Assembly (NCBI RefSeq): GCF_030161115.1
Contig: NZ_BSPQ01000004.1
Location: 1-64,000, forward strand
Length of the DNA: 64,000 bases
Reading direction: 5' to 3'
Source: Psychromonas marina
GTDB lineage: Bacteria; Pseudomonadota; Gammaproteobacteria; Enterobacterales; Psychromonadaceae
Shown: positions 43,906-53,443 of the stretch, in pieces
Layout: every line of letters starts with the position of its first letter
How positions within the stretch are numbered: the first letter of the stretch is position 1
Translations under genes and position numbers: made by a program
Notes under the pieces: model-generated
Databases searched by the model: none
The model's input: only the letters and a program-made list of their open reading frames with translations
Told to the model about the DNA's origin: nothing

Positions 43906-44922
43906 ATGAGACGCGAATTAGCACTTGAATTTTCTCGAGTAACAGAAGCCGCTGCATTAGCGGGTTACAAATGGTTAGGCCGTGGCGATAAAAATATTGC
44001 CGATGGCGCAGCAGTAGAAGCGATGCGCCTTATCTTTAACCAAATCGATATCGATGGTGAAATCGTTATTGGTGAAGGCGAGATTGATGAAGCACCGATG
44101 CTTTACATTGGTGAGCATGTTGGTACGGGTAAAGCAGGTTCTGATGCAGTAGATATCGCTGTTGATCCTATCGAAGGTACGCGCATGACGGCAATGGGGC
44201 AATCAAACGCACTTGCTGTATTAGCTGTTGGTGAAAAAGGTAGCTTTTTACGTGCGCCAGATATGTACATGGAAAAGCTTATCGTTGGTCAAGGTGCAAA
44301 AGACGCAATCGATTTAGAGCTTTCACTTGAGCAAAATTTAAAAGCGATTGCTTTTGCATTAGGTAAGCCATTAACAGAACTAACGGTTGCAACGCTAGCT
44401 AAGCCTCGTCATGACCGTGTGATTAAAGATATGCAAGGCCTAGGCTGTCGTGTATTTGCTATCCCTGATGGCGATGTTGCTATCTCAGTACTCGCTTGTA
44501 TGCCTGATAACCAAGTTGATGTGCTTTACTGTATTGGTGGTGCACCAGAGGGGGTTATCTCTGCAGCTGTTGTTCGTGCTCTAGATGGTAATATGCAAGC
44601 GCGCTTAATTCCACGTCCGATGGTAAAAGAAGCGACTGAAGAAAATATTAAAGCCGGTGAAGAAGAGATTCGTCGCTGTGAAGAGCAGGGTATTGAAGTT
44701 AATAAAGTATTAAAACTTGAAGACCTAGTAAAAAATGACAATGTTATTTTTGCTGCGACGGGTATTACTAAAGGTGATTTAGTTGAAGGTGTGGCTGTTG
44801 ATGGTCGTATGGCAACAACTGAAACACTATTGGTACGTGGTAAATCTCGTACAGTACGTCGTATTCACTCTATCCATTACCTAGATCGTAAAGATATCCG
44901 ACTAAAAGAGATTATTCTTTAA
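43906..44922 (+). CDS. glpX: Class II fructose-1,6-bisphosphatase GlpX
   Basis: GlpX hydrolyses fructose-1,6-bisphosphate in gluconeogenesis. The 338-residue protein starts MRRELALEFSRVTEAAALAG, has GRGDKNIADGAAVEAMR (about residues 26-42), the metal-site GEGEIDEAPMLYIGE and the phosphatase motif VDIAVDPIEGTRMTAMG, then KPRHDRVIKDMQ. GGGAGCTC precedes the ATG. It stands alone rather than in a glpFK operon. TATAAT at 43735-43740 is a possible -10 in the 266-bp upstream gap. Confidence 0.96.
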   Translation: MRRELALEFSRVTEAAALAGYKWLGRGDKNIADGAAVEAMRLIFNQIDIDGEIVIGEGEIDEAPMLYIGEHVGTGKAGSDAVDIAVDPIEGTRMTAMGQSNALAVLAVGEKGSFLRAPDMYMEKLIVGQGAKDAIDLELSLEQNLKAIAFALGKPLTELTVATLAKPRHDRVIKDMQGLGCRVFAIPDGDVAISVLACMPDNQVDVLYCIGGAPEGVISAAVVRALDGNMQARLIPRPMVKEATEENIKAGEEEIRRCEEQGIEVNKVLKLEDLVKNDNVIFAATGITKGDLVEGVAVDGRMATTETLLVRGKSRTVRRIHSIHYLDRKDIRLKEIIL

Positions 44923-44950
44923 GTCTGTTTTATACGAATAACAGGTAAAT

Positions 44951-44976
44951 AAAAAGGCGCTTAAAGCGCCTTTTTT
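44951..44976 (+). terminator. Terminator between glpX and agcS
   Basis: AAAAAGGCGCTT and its complement form a near-continuous stem with a minimal loop and six T residues. It sits between convergent genes, so it may serve both strands. Confidence 0.9.
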
Positions 44977-44996
44977 GTACCTGAAATTTAACGAGA

Positions 44997-46406
44997 TTAT
45001 TTCTTTTCCCAGATACCTGGTTCAAGTTTTTTATCTAACTCAGGAATCTTAGTGCGGTCAAAGCTAGGCACTTTACCTGCATCTAATTGCTGATTGTAAT
45101 CTTTAGCCAGTTTAATCACTTCGTTAGACAGCAGTAAAATAGCCACTAAGTTAACAATCGCCATTAGACCCATCGATACGTCCGCAAGTGACCAAATAAG
45201 ATCGTTGCTTTGCAGTGACCCAAAAATAATCATGCCTAAAACTGCAATGCGCAGGAAGATTAAACCACGGGTATTTTTATGCATTAAGAAGATAAGGTTT
45301 GTTTCTGCATAAGAGTAGTTTGCGATCACTGACGTGAAAGCAAAAAACAGTAGTGCGATAGCAACAAACTGACCACCCCAACCGCCGACCTGTGAGTCAA
45401 GTGCGCGCTGTGTGATTTCGATACCACCCATACCAGTGAACGACTCTAAACCGCCTGAAAGTAGGATAATAGATGCTGTTGCTGTACAGATAACAATGGT
45501 ATCAATAAACACACCTAGCATCTGAACATAACCCTGTGAAGCAGGGTGAGGAGGATAAGGAGATGCGGTTGCTGCTGCATTCGCTGCACTACCCATACCC
45601 GCTTCATTTGAGAATAGACCACGCTGAATACCGGTCATGATCATGATACCAAAGGCACCACCTGCTGCTTCTTGCCAGCCAAAGGCAGAATCAATGATCA
45701 TTTTGAAAATAGCAGGAAGTTCAGTGATGTTAGTAAGCACAACAAATGCAGCAACGGCTAGGTAAGCAATAGCCATTGTTGGTACTATTTTCTCTGCCAC
45801 TTTTGCGATACCGCGAATACCGGTAAAGATAACAAAACCACATACGACGACTAATACCGCCGCAATCCATATTTTATCAAACTGGAAAGACTCGTGCAGT
45901 GCTGCTGTGATTGAATTTGCTTGTACTGCGTTGAATACTAAACCAAAAGCAATAATGAGTAATATCGCAAATAGGCTACCCATCCAGCGAGCGTTTAAGC
46001 CACGCTCCATATAATAAGCGGGACCACCACGAAAGTTACCATCTTCATCATGTACTTTATAAGCTTGCGCAAGGGTGCTTTCAGCAAAGCTGGTTGCCAT
46101 CCCCAAAATTGCAATTACCCACATCCAAAAAATAGCACCAGGACCGCCGACAGTGATTGCAATCGCAACACCGGCAAGGTTACCCGTACCGACACGTGCA
46201 GCTAAACTGGTTGAAAGTGCCTGAAATGAGGAAATCCCTTCGCTATCTGATTTGCGGCTACTGCGCATAACAGTGAAAGTATGTAAAAAGTGGCGGAATT
46301 GAATAAACCCTAAGCGTACGGTGAAGTAGATGCCGGTTCCGATAAGTAGGTAGACAAGAATTTGCCCCCATAAAATACCGTTAATACTATTAAACAGTGA
46401 AAGCAT
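44997..46406 (-). CDS. Alanine/glycine:sodium symporter (AgcS family)
   Basis: A sodium-coupled amino-acid importer of about 469 residues. I prefer the ATG at 46406 (MLSLFNSINGILWGQ) because TTAGGA lies seven bases upstream; the ATG at 46427 has no such site. The protein has about ten membrane segments, the family signature GPGAIFWMWVIAILGMATSFAE (about residues 88-109; key residues GPGAIFWMW, G), FRGGPAYYMERGL and RGLFSNEAGMGSAANAAATA. The substrate is alanine or glycine by family; which one cannot be told here. I found no glycine riboswitch in the 246 bp upstream. Confidence 0.9.
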   Translation of the reverse strand: MLSLFNSINGILWGQILVYLLIGTGIYFTVRLGFIQFRHFLHTFTVMRSSRKSDSEGISSFQALSTSLAARVGTGNLAGVAIAITVGGPGAIFWMWVIAILGMATSFAESTLAQAYKVHDEDGNFRGGPAYYMERGLNARWMGSLFAILLIIAFGLVFNAVQANSITAALHESFQFDKIWIAAVLVVVCGFVIFTGIRGIAKVAEKIVPTMAIAYLAVAAFVVLTNITELPAIFKMIIDSAFGWQEAAGGAFGIMIMTGIQRGLFSNEAGMGSAANAAATASPYPPHPASQGYVQMLGVFIDTIVICTATASIILLSGGLESFTGMGGIEITQRALDSQVGGWGGQFVAIALLFFAFTSVIANYSYAETNLIFLMHKNTRGLIFLRIAVLGMIIFGSLQSNDLIWSLADVSMGLMAIVNLVAILLLSNEVIKLAKDYNQQLDAGKVPSFDRTKIPELDKKLEPGIWEKK

Positions 46407-46674
46407 AAATTTTCCTAATATGCCCATTTATGAAGACCGGCTAAGGTTAGCTAGGCTTTAGAAATGAGTATGAGTTAACAAGGGAAAATAAGGTCTTAAA
46501 TCCATTTAATTTATTATTTTCATAAAAAGGTGGCAGATAATAGCATTTTTTTTTAGTTATTGATATGACACTAAAATAACCCTTTTTATAGTGCTTGTGA
46601 GTAGCTTAAACGAATCAGGGCAGGTGAAACTAAACCTGCCACCGATTTGGCATTGAAAAGTATTAAGTAGGCTG

Positions 46675-47625
46675 TTATTTGCGTAGTTTTACGCTAGAGA
46701 CTTGGTGGTTTGTGGCTTTATTTAGCACTAAATTAGCGCGATCACGGGTTGGTCTAATATTTTCTTGCAAGTTAACACCATTGATCTCATCCCAAATCTT
46801 AGATGCGATAGTGATTGCCTCACGTTCACTCATTTTAGAGTAACTGTGGAAATAAGCATCGGGGTCAGTAAATGCACCTTCACGAAATTTAAGAAAACGT
46901 TGAATATACCATTGCTTTAAAAGGTCCATATCCGCGTCAACAAAAATAGAAAAATCGACAAAATCAGAGACAAAAACACGATGAGGGTGATCGGGATAAT
47001 TGATCGCTGTTTGTAATACATTTAATCCTTCTAATATAACAATATCAGGTTTTTCAACGGATAGCGTTTGATCAGGAAGGATGTCGTAAGTTAAATGCGA
47101 GTAAATCGGAGCAGAAACAGATTCTTTGCCTGACTTTATAGCAGCAACAAAATCGACAAGTGCTTTAATATCAAAGCTTTCTGGAAAGCCTTTTTTATGC
47201 ATTAAATTACGCGCAACAAGGTCTTTATTAGGACGTAAAAAGCCATCCGTAGTGACTAATGCAACTTTTGGGTGTTGTGGCCAAAGTGAGAGCAACGCTT
47301 GTAAAATACGTGCTGTAGTACTTTTTCCAACCGCGACACTGCCTGCAATACCAATGATATAGGGTACGTGTTCGTGATTACTGTTTAAGAATTTATCGCG
47401 CACGGTATGACGATATTGCTGTGTTTCGACATATAGGTTTAATAGGCGTGATAGAGGAAGATAAATTTCTATCACTTCATCAATCGAAAGTGACTCGTTA
47501 ATACCTTGTAGTTGTTGTAGATCTTCTTCAGAGAGAGGCAGCGCGACGTTATTACGTAGCTCCGCCCACTGTGCTCTTTCAAACTGCATATATGCAGTGT
47601 TATTCATTTTCTGATTTTGCGGCAT
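46675..47625 (-). CDS. coaA: Type I pantothenate kinase CoaA
   Basis: CoaA phosphorylates pantothenate, the first and regulated step of coenzyme A synthesis. I start at the ATG at 47625 (316 residues, E. coli length); the upstream in-frame codons lie inside the preceding gene. P-loop [20 protein letters not shown] (about residues 90-109), the pantothenate-site [31 protein letters not shown] and [14 protein letters not shown] all match. It overlaps the end of the kinase-like gene by 26 bases. Confidence 0.96.
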   Translation of the reverse strand: MPQNQKMNNTAYMQFERAQWAELRNNVALPLSEEDLQQLQGINESLSIDEVIEIYLPLSRLLNLYVETQQYRHTVRDKFLNSNHEHVPYIIGIAGSVAVGKSTTARILQALLSLWPQHPKVALVTTDGFLRPNKDLVARNLMHKKGFPESFDIKALVDFVAAIKSGKESVSAPIYSHLTYDILPDQTLSVEKPDIVILEGLNVLQTAINYPDHPHRVFVSDFVDFSIFVDADMDLLKQWYIQRFLKFREGAFTDPDAYFHSYSKMSEREAITIASKIWDEINGVNLQENIRPTRDRANLVLNKATNHQVSSVKLRK

Positions 47626-48268
47626 TGTCGTTATTTTCTTGTTCAATATAGACAGATTTAGCATTTCCTTGCGGGTCGTCTGTATAAATATGGTATTGAG
47701 CTGCTGGTTTGATTAGTCCTTCAAACAGGCTTAACAAGGTTTGATGTGATTGTTGAATCTCAAATTGGTTATTTAACCGTGCAAAAGCGGCATCAAAATC
47801 ACTTTTTACCCAAATAGTATAATCATACAGTGCTAAATAAGCGCTTTGTAAAAGGTACACACCTTCAATGAGTATAATATCTATATTTTCTAGGTTGTAA
47901 TGCGTGGTGCGGGGATTAAGTACATTTTTAAGGGTGACAGATGTTTTTACTTTACCAAAAAGTTTTAGAGGTAGAATCAGTTGTTCGACCATATCATCTA
48001 AACGGTAGGCATTGAGATAGTATTCTTGAGGGCTGTTCATGACATTAAAGCGAACATTTTGAGCTGCTTCCCAATCAACAGTATGTACAATAGCCACTGA
48101 TATTCCAGCAAGACGTAAAGCGTCAGCTACTTTTTCTGTCAGTTCGCGTTTACCGCCACCTTCAATGCCACTGATTGCGACAATCTTAGCTTTATTTGAG
48201 CCTTTCTCGATGTGCAAATCTCGTAACATTGATTTGATTTGGTCTGCATCGTTAAATACAATTTTCAA
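47600..48268 (-). CDS. Uridine kinase/phosphoribulokinase-like P-loop protein
   Basis: I chose the TTG at 48268 as start (222 residues) because GGAG lies eight bases upstream; a longer frame from a TTG at 48328 has no ribosome-binding site. The fold is that of the CoaA/uridine-kinase group: P-loop [15 protein letters not shown] (about residues 34-48), a Trp/Asp-containing VDWEAAQN and a Walker-B-like [24 protein letters not shown]. The P-loop has Lys-Arg where Lys-Ser/Thr is normal, so ATP binding may be altered. It overlaps coaA and probably arose from an old kinase paralog. Substrate unknown. Confidence 0.65.
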   Translation of the reverse strand: MKIVFNDADQIKSMLRDLHIEKGSNKAKIVAISGIEGGGKRELTEKVADALRLAGISVAIVHTVDWEAAQNVRFNVMNSPQEYYLNAYRLDDMVEQLILPLKLFGKVKTSVTLKNVLNPRTTHYNLENIDIILIEGVYLLQSAYLALYDYTIWVKSDFDAAFARLNNQFEIQQSHQTLLSLFEGLIKPAAQYHIYTDDPQGNAKSVYIEQENNDNAAKSENE

Positions 48269-48465
48269 AGGTAACACTCCATTTATCCATTGGCTGTTAG
48301 TATACCTTATAAACAGTAATCGGCACAAAAATGACCACTAATCCATTGTAATTCAAGCGGGTGTTAGATAAGTCGCTTGAGTTACAGCAGAAATAAGTGG
48401 CCTTATTGCATCAGTTTTATTAGGTATTTAGTTATCTTTAACGAGCAATAACTTAAAAATTTATC

Positions 48466-49074
48466 CTAGTCTGTTTTCTTTGTTAGATACGAAACCAGTT
48501 CGATAAACTCATCTGTGCTTTTAACTGAATTAGTAATAACTTGGTATTTTCCATTTACAATCAGTGACGGTACACCACGAATCTGGAAGGTTTCAGTATT
48601 ACGTTTCATTTGTGATGCGATACCTGTTGCTGGGAAGCTTGCTAGTGCACCTTTTGCTTCAACTTCAGGGATACCCGCTTTTTCAAAGATAGCTAAAACG
48701 CCAGCTTCACCATTAATCGCTTTACGTTGAGTATGGATTTGGTCAAAAATCAAACTTGCTACTTTATCTTCAACTTTTAATAGTTCAGCTGCTGCATATG
48801 CCTGTGTTAGCTGTGGACCCATCTCTTTACCTAAAAAGTTAACATGGTTCTTTTTGATCTCAACGTCATCACCTAGTTTTGCTTCTAATTGCGCCATTAA
48901 CGGTTCAAATTTAAAACAGTGTGGGCAGTAAAATGAGAAGAACTCTAGTACTTGTGGGGTAGATGTTGCATTTTGTTTAACTACCTCGTAATGAGTTCCT
49001 TCTTTAAAATCAGCTGCTTGTAGTGATAGTGGTAATAATATTAAAGCTGCGAAAACTGCAAAAAACTTTTTCAT
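48466..49074 (-). CDS. dsbA: Thiol:disulfide interchange protein DsbA
   Basis: DsbA is the periplasmic oxidant that makes disulfides in newly exported proteins. The 202-residue protein has a Sec signal (about residues 1-20, LPLSLQA-AD), the catalytic Cys50-Pro-His-Cys53 in FFSFYCPHCFKFEPL, an inserted helical domain and the cis-Pro loop IRGVPSLIVNGKY. It lies 23 bp after srkA, as in E. coli. Confidence 0.96.
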   Translation of the reverse strand: MKKFFAVFAALILLPLSLQAADFKEGTHYEVVKQNATSTPQVLEFFSFYCPHCFKFEPLMAQLEAKLGDDVEIKKNHVNFLGKEMGPQLTQAYAAAELLKVEDKVASLIFDQIHTQRKAINGEAGVLAIFEKAGIPEVEAKGALASFPATGIASQMKRNTETFQIRGVPSLIVNGKYQVITNSVKSTDEFIELVSYLTKKTD

Positions 49075-49097
49075 CGGTATTCCCTTTGTAAATAATG

Positions 49098-50090
49098 CTA
49101 ATAGTTGGGTTGCGTTGATAGTGGCGCAACTTGCATATTAATGATCTGTTGTTGTAGTGATTGTAACAACTCTTGCCAGTATTGGTCAGTAGTAAACCAA
49201 GGAAAGTTAAGCGGAAATGCAGGATCTGACCATCTTTTGTTGATCCAGCTCACGTAATGAATGATACGCATGCTGCGTAATGGTTCAATTAACTTCAATT
49301 GCCCTACGTGAAATTCAAACTCTTGTTCATAACCTTCTAATAAAGTCGATAGTTGTAATTGTTGCTCTTGCTGATTACCACTTAATAACATCCATAAATC
49401 TTGCACTGCAGGGCCGGTCTTACAATCATCAAAATCGACAAAATAGGGAGTATCATTATCCATTAAAATATTGCTTGCGTGGCAATCACCATGTAAGCGA
49501 ATTGAGGTAAAGGGTTGCGCATTAAATAGTGCAGTTGCCTGTATTGCTACACTGTCTAACGCAGCAAATAAGGGCTCTCGAATAGCATTTGGGATTAACT
49601 TGCTCTGTTTAAGCTGCTTAATTGGTTGCACTAACATGGTCTCTGTATCGAGCACTTCTCGTGATTGAAAATGTTGCTGGCTGCTAGTTTGGTGCAACTT
49701 GCCTAAGCTAATACCAATTTCATAGAGATGATCTAAGTTATCGCTCTCTAAACTACGAGCAGATAGGCTTTTAAACAGTGCAAAGTAATAACCTTGAAAC
49801 ACAAAGAGGGTTTTATTATCAATAGTAACAGGTTCAGATAAGCAGTTTCCCTGCGCTTTTAACTCCAGACTAAAAGCATGATCTTCAAGCAGTTGTTCCT
49901 CACTCCAACGCTGTGGTCGGTAGAATTTAACGACATAACGAACTTTATTTTCGTCAGTAAACAGTGAAACACGGTTTTCATAGGAATTAAGCTGTATTAG
50001 CCCTGTTTCAGGATAGATACCAACACTTGCAAGTGCATCAAGTTGTAATTCAGGCGTAAGGGAGAGATAACTAAAATTTGAGTCTGGCAT
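49098..50090 (-). CDS. srkA: Stress response serine/threonine kinase SrkA (YihE/RdoA)
   Basis: SrkA is an aminoglycoside-phosphotransferase-fold protein kinase that protects against envelope stress and oxidative death. The 330-residue protein (E. coli 328) has FSYLSLTPELQLDALASVGI, the ATP-site KVRYVVKFYRPQRWS (about residues 49-63), the catalytic RLHGDCHASNIL (about 198-209) and the Mg-binding YFVDFDDCKTGPAVQDLW. It precedes dsbA in a conserved operon. In E. coli yihD comes immediately before it; here two other genes intervene. Confidence 0.94.
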   Translation of the reverse strand: MPDSNFSYLSLTPELQLDALASVGIYPETGLIQLNSYENRVSLFTDENKVRYVVKFYRPQRWSEEQLLEDHAFSLELKAQGNCLSEPVTIDNKTLFVFQGYYFALFKSLSARSLESDNLDHLYEIGISLGKLHQTSSQQHFQSREVLDTETMLVQPIKQLKQSKLIPNAIREPLFAALDSVAIQATALFNAQPFTSIRLHGDCHASNILMDNDTPYFVDFDDCKTGPAVQDLWMLLSGNQQEQQLQLSTLLEGYEQEFEFHVGQLKLIEPLRSMRIIHYVSWINKRWSDPAFPLNFPWFTTDQYWQELLQSLQQQIINMQVAPLSTQPNY

Positions 50091-50105
50091 GGTGTTCTCT
50101 AAAAA

Positions 50106-50131
50106 AGGAAGCGCAACCGATGTTGCGCTTT
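50106..50131 (-). terminator. Terminator after ccoG
   Basis: AGCGCAAC (50110-50117) pairs with GTTGCGCT (50122-50129) around a four-base loop. On the minus strand the stem is followed by TCCTTTTTT. It separates ccoG from srkA, so srkA-dsbA probably has its own promoter. Confidence 0.75.
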
Positions 50132-50180
50132 ATTTGATTATACTCGTTACCACCCAAGGTACAAAGTTTAGCGTTTTCCG

Positions 50181-51584
50181 CTATGAACCGGTAAAGAAGG
50201 GGCTCTGTTGTTCGATCTCTTCAACATCACCCGTGCTGCTGGTGAGTTTAATGGTGATCATTACCTTTTTCTCTTTCATATCGTATGCATCAACAGCAAT
50301 TGAGATTGGTTGAGTGAGAATTTCACCAGACTTAATCACTATTTTTTTCGGACCAATTAATTGTGCATCTTGTAAGCCGCTAAAAGAGAGGTCATAGGTT
50401 TGTGTTTCAATAGTTTTATTAAGGATTTTTAGGGTATAAGTATTTTCAATTAACCCTTCACTATTTTCTCGGTATAAAGCGGTTCGATCGCGGACTATCT
50501 CAAGCTCTGCACTGCTTAAATTAATAATATTGGTGATAAACATGCCAATCATGACTAGCAACATTAATCCATAACCGATAATTTTAGGGCGCATCACATG
50601 GGTTTCTTTACCCGCCAATTTTTGTTCTGAGGTATAGGAGATAAGCCCTTTTTCATAGCCCATTTTTACCATTGTTTCATCACATGCATCAATACAAGCA
50701 CCACAGTTAATACATTCATATTGTAAGCCGTCACGAATGTCGATGCCTGTAGGGCAAACTTGTACACATAAATCACAATCAACACAGTCTCCAAGTCCTA
50801 ACTCTTTAGGGTCTGCTTTACGGCGACGTGGACCACGTTTTTCACCACGTGTTGTATCGTAACCAACGATGTAGGTATCTTTATCAAACATCGTTGATTG
50901 GAAGCGTGCGTAAGGGCACATGTGGGTACAAACAATAGATCGCATCCAACCGGCATTTGCATAGGTGATGGTTGCAAAAAACAGTATGCTGGCGGTTGTC
51001 GCAAAACCACCATTAAAAGTGATAAAGTCAAAATAGAGTTCATCGACGGGGACAAAGTAGGAGCTAAAAGCGAGGCCTGTCAGCAATGAAACAATTATCC
51101 ACCCCGTATGCTTGGCTGCTTTTCGCCATATTTTGTTAAAACTCCAAGGCATTTGGTCAAGGCGTTTACGTTTATTGGCGGTGCCTTCAAAGCGCTCCTC
51201 AAACCAGATAAAAATAAAAGTCCAAACGGTTTGCGGGCAGGTATAACCACACCAAACACGGCCGAGGTAAGTCGTAATAAAAAACAGGGCAAAAGCGGCA
51301 ATGATAAATATCCATGCCAAGAGCGTTAAATCTTGAGGGAACAGGGTCATATTAAAAATATGATATTGCTGTTTTGCAATATCAAATAAGACGGCTTGGT
51401 GCCCGTTCCAGCGGATCATTGGCAACGCTAAAAAGAGAATGATTAATCCCCAGCCAGTATAGCGACGAAGTTTTTGAAACAAACCATAGACCGCTCGTAC
51501 GTAGATGCGATTACTGGGGTTATAACGATCAACATTTGACTGGGTTGATGTTTTTATCTCTTTGATTTTAATTCGCTCGGTCAT
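50181..51584 (-). CDS. ccoG: Cytochrome c oxidase accessory protein CcoG (FixG/RdxA)
   Basis: CcoG is a membrane iron-sulfur protein that reduces copper during assembly of cbb3 oxidase. The 467-residue protein has about five membrane segments, GRVWCGYTCPQTVWTFIFIWFEE (about residues 107-129; key residues CGYTCPQ), CTHMCPYARFQSTMFD and two [4Fe-4S] ferredoxin motifs, CVDCDLCVQVCPTGID and CINCGACIDACD (about 255-295). A C-terminal periplasmic immunoglobulin-like domain follows. No ccoNOPQ or ccoHIS genes are near it in this window. Confidence 0.94.
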   Translation of the reverse strand: MTERIKIKEIKTSTQSNVDRYNPSNRIYVRAVYGLFQKLRRYTGWGLIILFLALPMIRWNGHQAVLFDIAKQQYHIFNMTLFPQDLTLLAWIFIIAAFALFFITTYLGRVWCGYTCPQTVWTFIFIWFEERFEGTANKRKRLDQMPWSFNKIWRKAAKHTGWIIVSLLTGLAFSSYFVPVDELYFDFITFNGGFATTASILFFATITYANAGWMRSIVCTHMCPYARFQSTMFDKDTYIVGYDTTRGEKRGPRRRKADPKELGLGDCVDCDLCVQVCPTGIDIRDGLQYECINCGACIDACDETMVKMGYEKGLISYTSEQKLAGKETHVMRPKIIGYGLMLLVMIGMFITNIINLSSAELEIVRDRTALYRENSEGLIENTYTLKILNKTIETQTYDLSFSGLQDAQLIGPKKIVIKSGEILTQPISIAVDAYDMKEKKVMITIKLTSSTGDVEEIEQQSPFFTGS

Positions 51585-51647
51585 TGCTTTGCACCTGAAA
51601 TACCATTGAGTCGCCAGTATAAATTATATTAGATAAATCTAAAATAA

Positions 51648-52940
51648 TTATTTAATTAGGGGCAGCGCTCCGTGATGATGATCTTTTTTTAGTGCTTCAA
51701 TCGTATTTTTTTGTGCAGATCTAGTCTGTATATTTTCTGTGGCAGACTCCGTTAGACTAATGTTGCACCAACTGGTCAATGAGGGGAATGATTGTGGTGA
51801 GGCGAGTTGTTCAAAAAAATCATTAAAATCGATGTTAGGCAATATCTGCTGGCTGATGAATTGTGTGCGTGGCTTGCTGATGGGGTCAGCGATACGGTGT
51901 CTCTGCCCCCAACTGACCGTATAATCACTACAACTGTTACTGTCAATTTCTGGCTGTATGACAAAAGCACTATCCATTTTTATATCATAATAATAGCTGA
52001 GCATGGTTGCTTGGAATAACATCGCGACATCTTCAGCTTGCTGTGAGTAGGCATAAAGATGATTTGCGCCTTCCTGTTCAAATAAAGCACCTAGCTCTGA
52101 TGCAGTATCTAGCTTTCTCTCTTCAGTTGCTTGTTGGCCTCGATATAAAATCATTGATTGGGCTGTAAGTACGGCATCGTTGATGGGATAGTTTTGTGTT
52201 AATTGTTCGTTCAAACGGATGTCAGAAAAACGATTTATTTCCGATGAAGTGGTCGCATTCATATTCAGAGAAGGCATTAATGAGATGGGCATAAAATCAT
52301 TAGCGTGTGCTAATTCGTGAAACAGTAAACTTGCTACTGGAATAATAATATCATCAATGTCGCGCTCAACATCACTGGTTAAGGAGTAACGATAATAGGC
52401 AGGTTGGTCATCTTTAACAAAACGGTGAAAAAAATTATAACGTAAGCCATTTGAAAAACCATCTCGGTAATCTTCTGTTTTATCAATATCTAGTTTTTCA
52501 GTATTGGTTAGCCATAATGCAGCGGGATCAAGGTAGATAGCACCAGATCCTGTCCAATAGAAAGAGGGGCGGATATTATTTGCGATAACGATCGCTGTGA
52601 CTGAGCCAAGTAGGGTTAATATATGCTCGGGCAACACCGCTAATAGCGATTCAAATCGTGCGCCCATCCAATCATGTGAAACGACGACACGAGACATTAT
52701 TTGTTGAATGTCAGGTTCGGGATAGCTAATAGCGATAAAAGGTAATTCTGCGACACTACAACTGCGTGAATAATTCACACAGCTGGCAGGGTCTCGCTGA
52801 GGTGTTGCTAAGGTGTGCTCGCGATAGGTATAAACTTGGCCTAAGTCTGTCGCATTGTTATTAGGTTCGGAGGTGGAATCTTCACATCCCCAAACAAGTA
52901 AACTACAAATAACGGATAACAGTATCCTATGATTGGCCAT
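51648..52940 (-). CDS. Putative lipoprotein with HExxH metal-binding motif
   Basis: I do not recognise a named family. The 430-residue protein has a signal ending LLVWGC, so Cys19 is a likely lipidation site although the lipobox is not ideal (Trp at -2). Residues 208-212 are HELAH, with hydrophobic residues before (PVASLLF) and ANDF after, the pattern of a zincin metalloprotease. Cys54, Cys61 and a few others could form disulfides. It has AAAGGGG before its ATG and lies between yihD and ccoG in the same direction. A protease-like or zinc-binding envelope role is inference. Confidence 0.55.
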   Translation of the reverse strand: MANHRILLSVICSLLVWGCEDSTSEPNNNATDLGQVYTYREHTLATPQRDPASCVNYSRSCSVAELPFIAISYPEPDIQQIMSRVVVSHDWMGARFESLLAVLPEHILTLLGSVTAIVIANNIRPSFYWTGSGAIYLDPAALWLTNTEKLDIDKTEDYRDGFSNGLRYNFFHRFVKDDQPAYYRYSLTSDVERDIDDIIIPVASLLFHELAHANDFMPISLMPSLNMNATTSSEINRFSDIRLNEQLTQNYPINDAVLTAQSMILYRGQQATEERKLDTASELGALFEQEGANHLYAYSQQAEDVAMLFQATMLSYYYDIKMDSAFVIQPEIDSNSCSDYTVSWGQRHRIADPISKPRTQFISQQILPNIDFNDFFEQLASPQSFPSLTSWCNISLTESATENIQTRSAQKNTIEALKKDHHHGALPLIK

Positions 52941-52950
52941 GTTTACCCCT

Positions 52951-53400
52951 TTAAATAAGACCTCGTGCTTTTAACAAGGCTGTTTGAAAGTCATCTTCAC
53001 AATCTTTTTTAATGCCCGGGATCATTTCACCCTCTTCGGTCTGATCCATTTTTAAGTGATAAATAATCACCGAGTCAGTGAGCTTATCTAGCGTGTCTGA
53101 GAATCCAGATTGTTTTTGTAGTAAAGCGAGCAGTGCCATTAAGCTTAGTTCATTATTCTTTATCCAGTAAGGTGCTAACAACTCTAGTACTTCATCAACC
53201 AGATGTACTGTTTCATTGCTTTTAGTTTGCAAAGCTTGCAGGTAAGTAATAATCGCTTCATCACTCAGGTTACCTAATGGTTGTGCAGAACCTGCTTCTT
53301 TGTTAATTAACGTGAGCAGCTCTAAAAAAGTTAACTCTTTATTTTTTAACCAGATTGGTTTTAGTAATTTAATTAGCTCATCGATATGAGAGTTGTGCAT
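52951..53400 (-). CDS. yihD: YihD-like DUF1040 protein with internal duplication
   Basis: E. coli YihD is about 89 residues; this protein has 149. Residues 68-149 match it closely, including IIYHLKMDQ, EMIPGIKKDCEDDFQTALLKARG. Residues 6-54 are a second, diverged copy of the first half: IDELIKLLKPIWLKNKELTF against VDEVLELLAPYWIKNNELSL, offset by 62 residues without a gap over 49 residues. GGAG precedes the ATG. The function of YihD is unknown, but its place near srkA-dsbA is conserved. Confidence 0.85.
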   Translation of the reverse strand: MHNSHIDELIKLLKPIWLKNKELTFLELLTLINKEAGSAQPLGNLSDEAIITYLQALQTKSNETVHLVDEVLELLAPYWIKNNELSLMALLALLQKQSGFSDTLDKLTDSVIIYHLKMDQTEEGEMIPGIKKDCEDDFQTALLKARGLI

Positions 53401-53443
53401 AAGTTTCTCCAGTTTTTATTTTTATTATAAGAAAGTTGTTTGG

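Noticed and set aside
46618-46641. Terminator after coaA
   Set aside because: GGCAGGT/ACCTGCC can form a hairpin, but no U tract follows on the minus strand, so I do not call it.
46407-46674. Glycine riboswitch before agcS
   Set aside because: I searched the minus-strand leader for the conserved glycine-aptamer elements and saw none.
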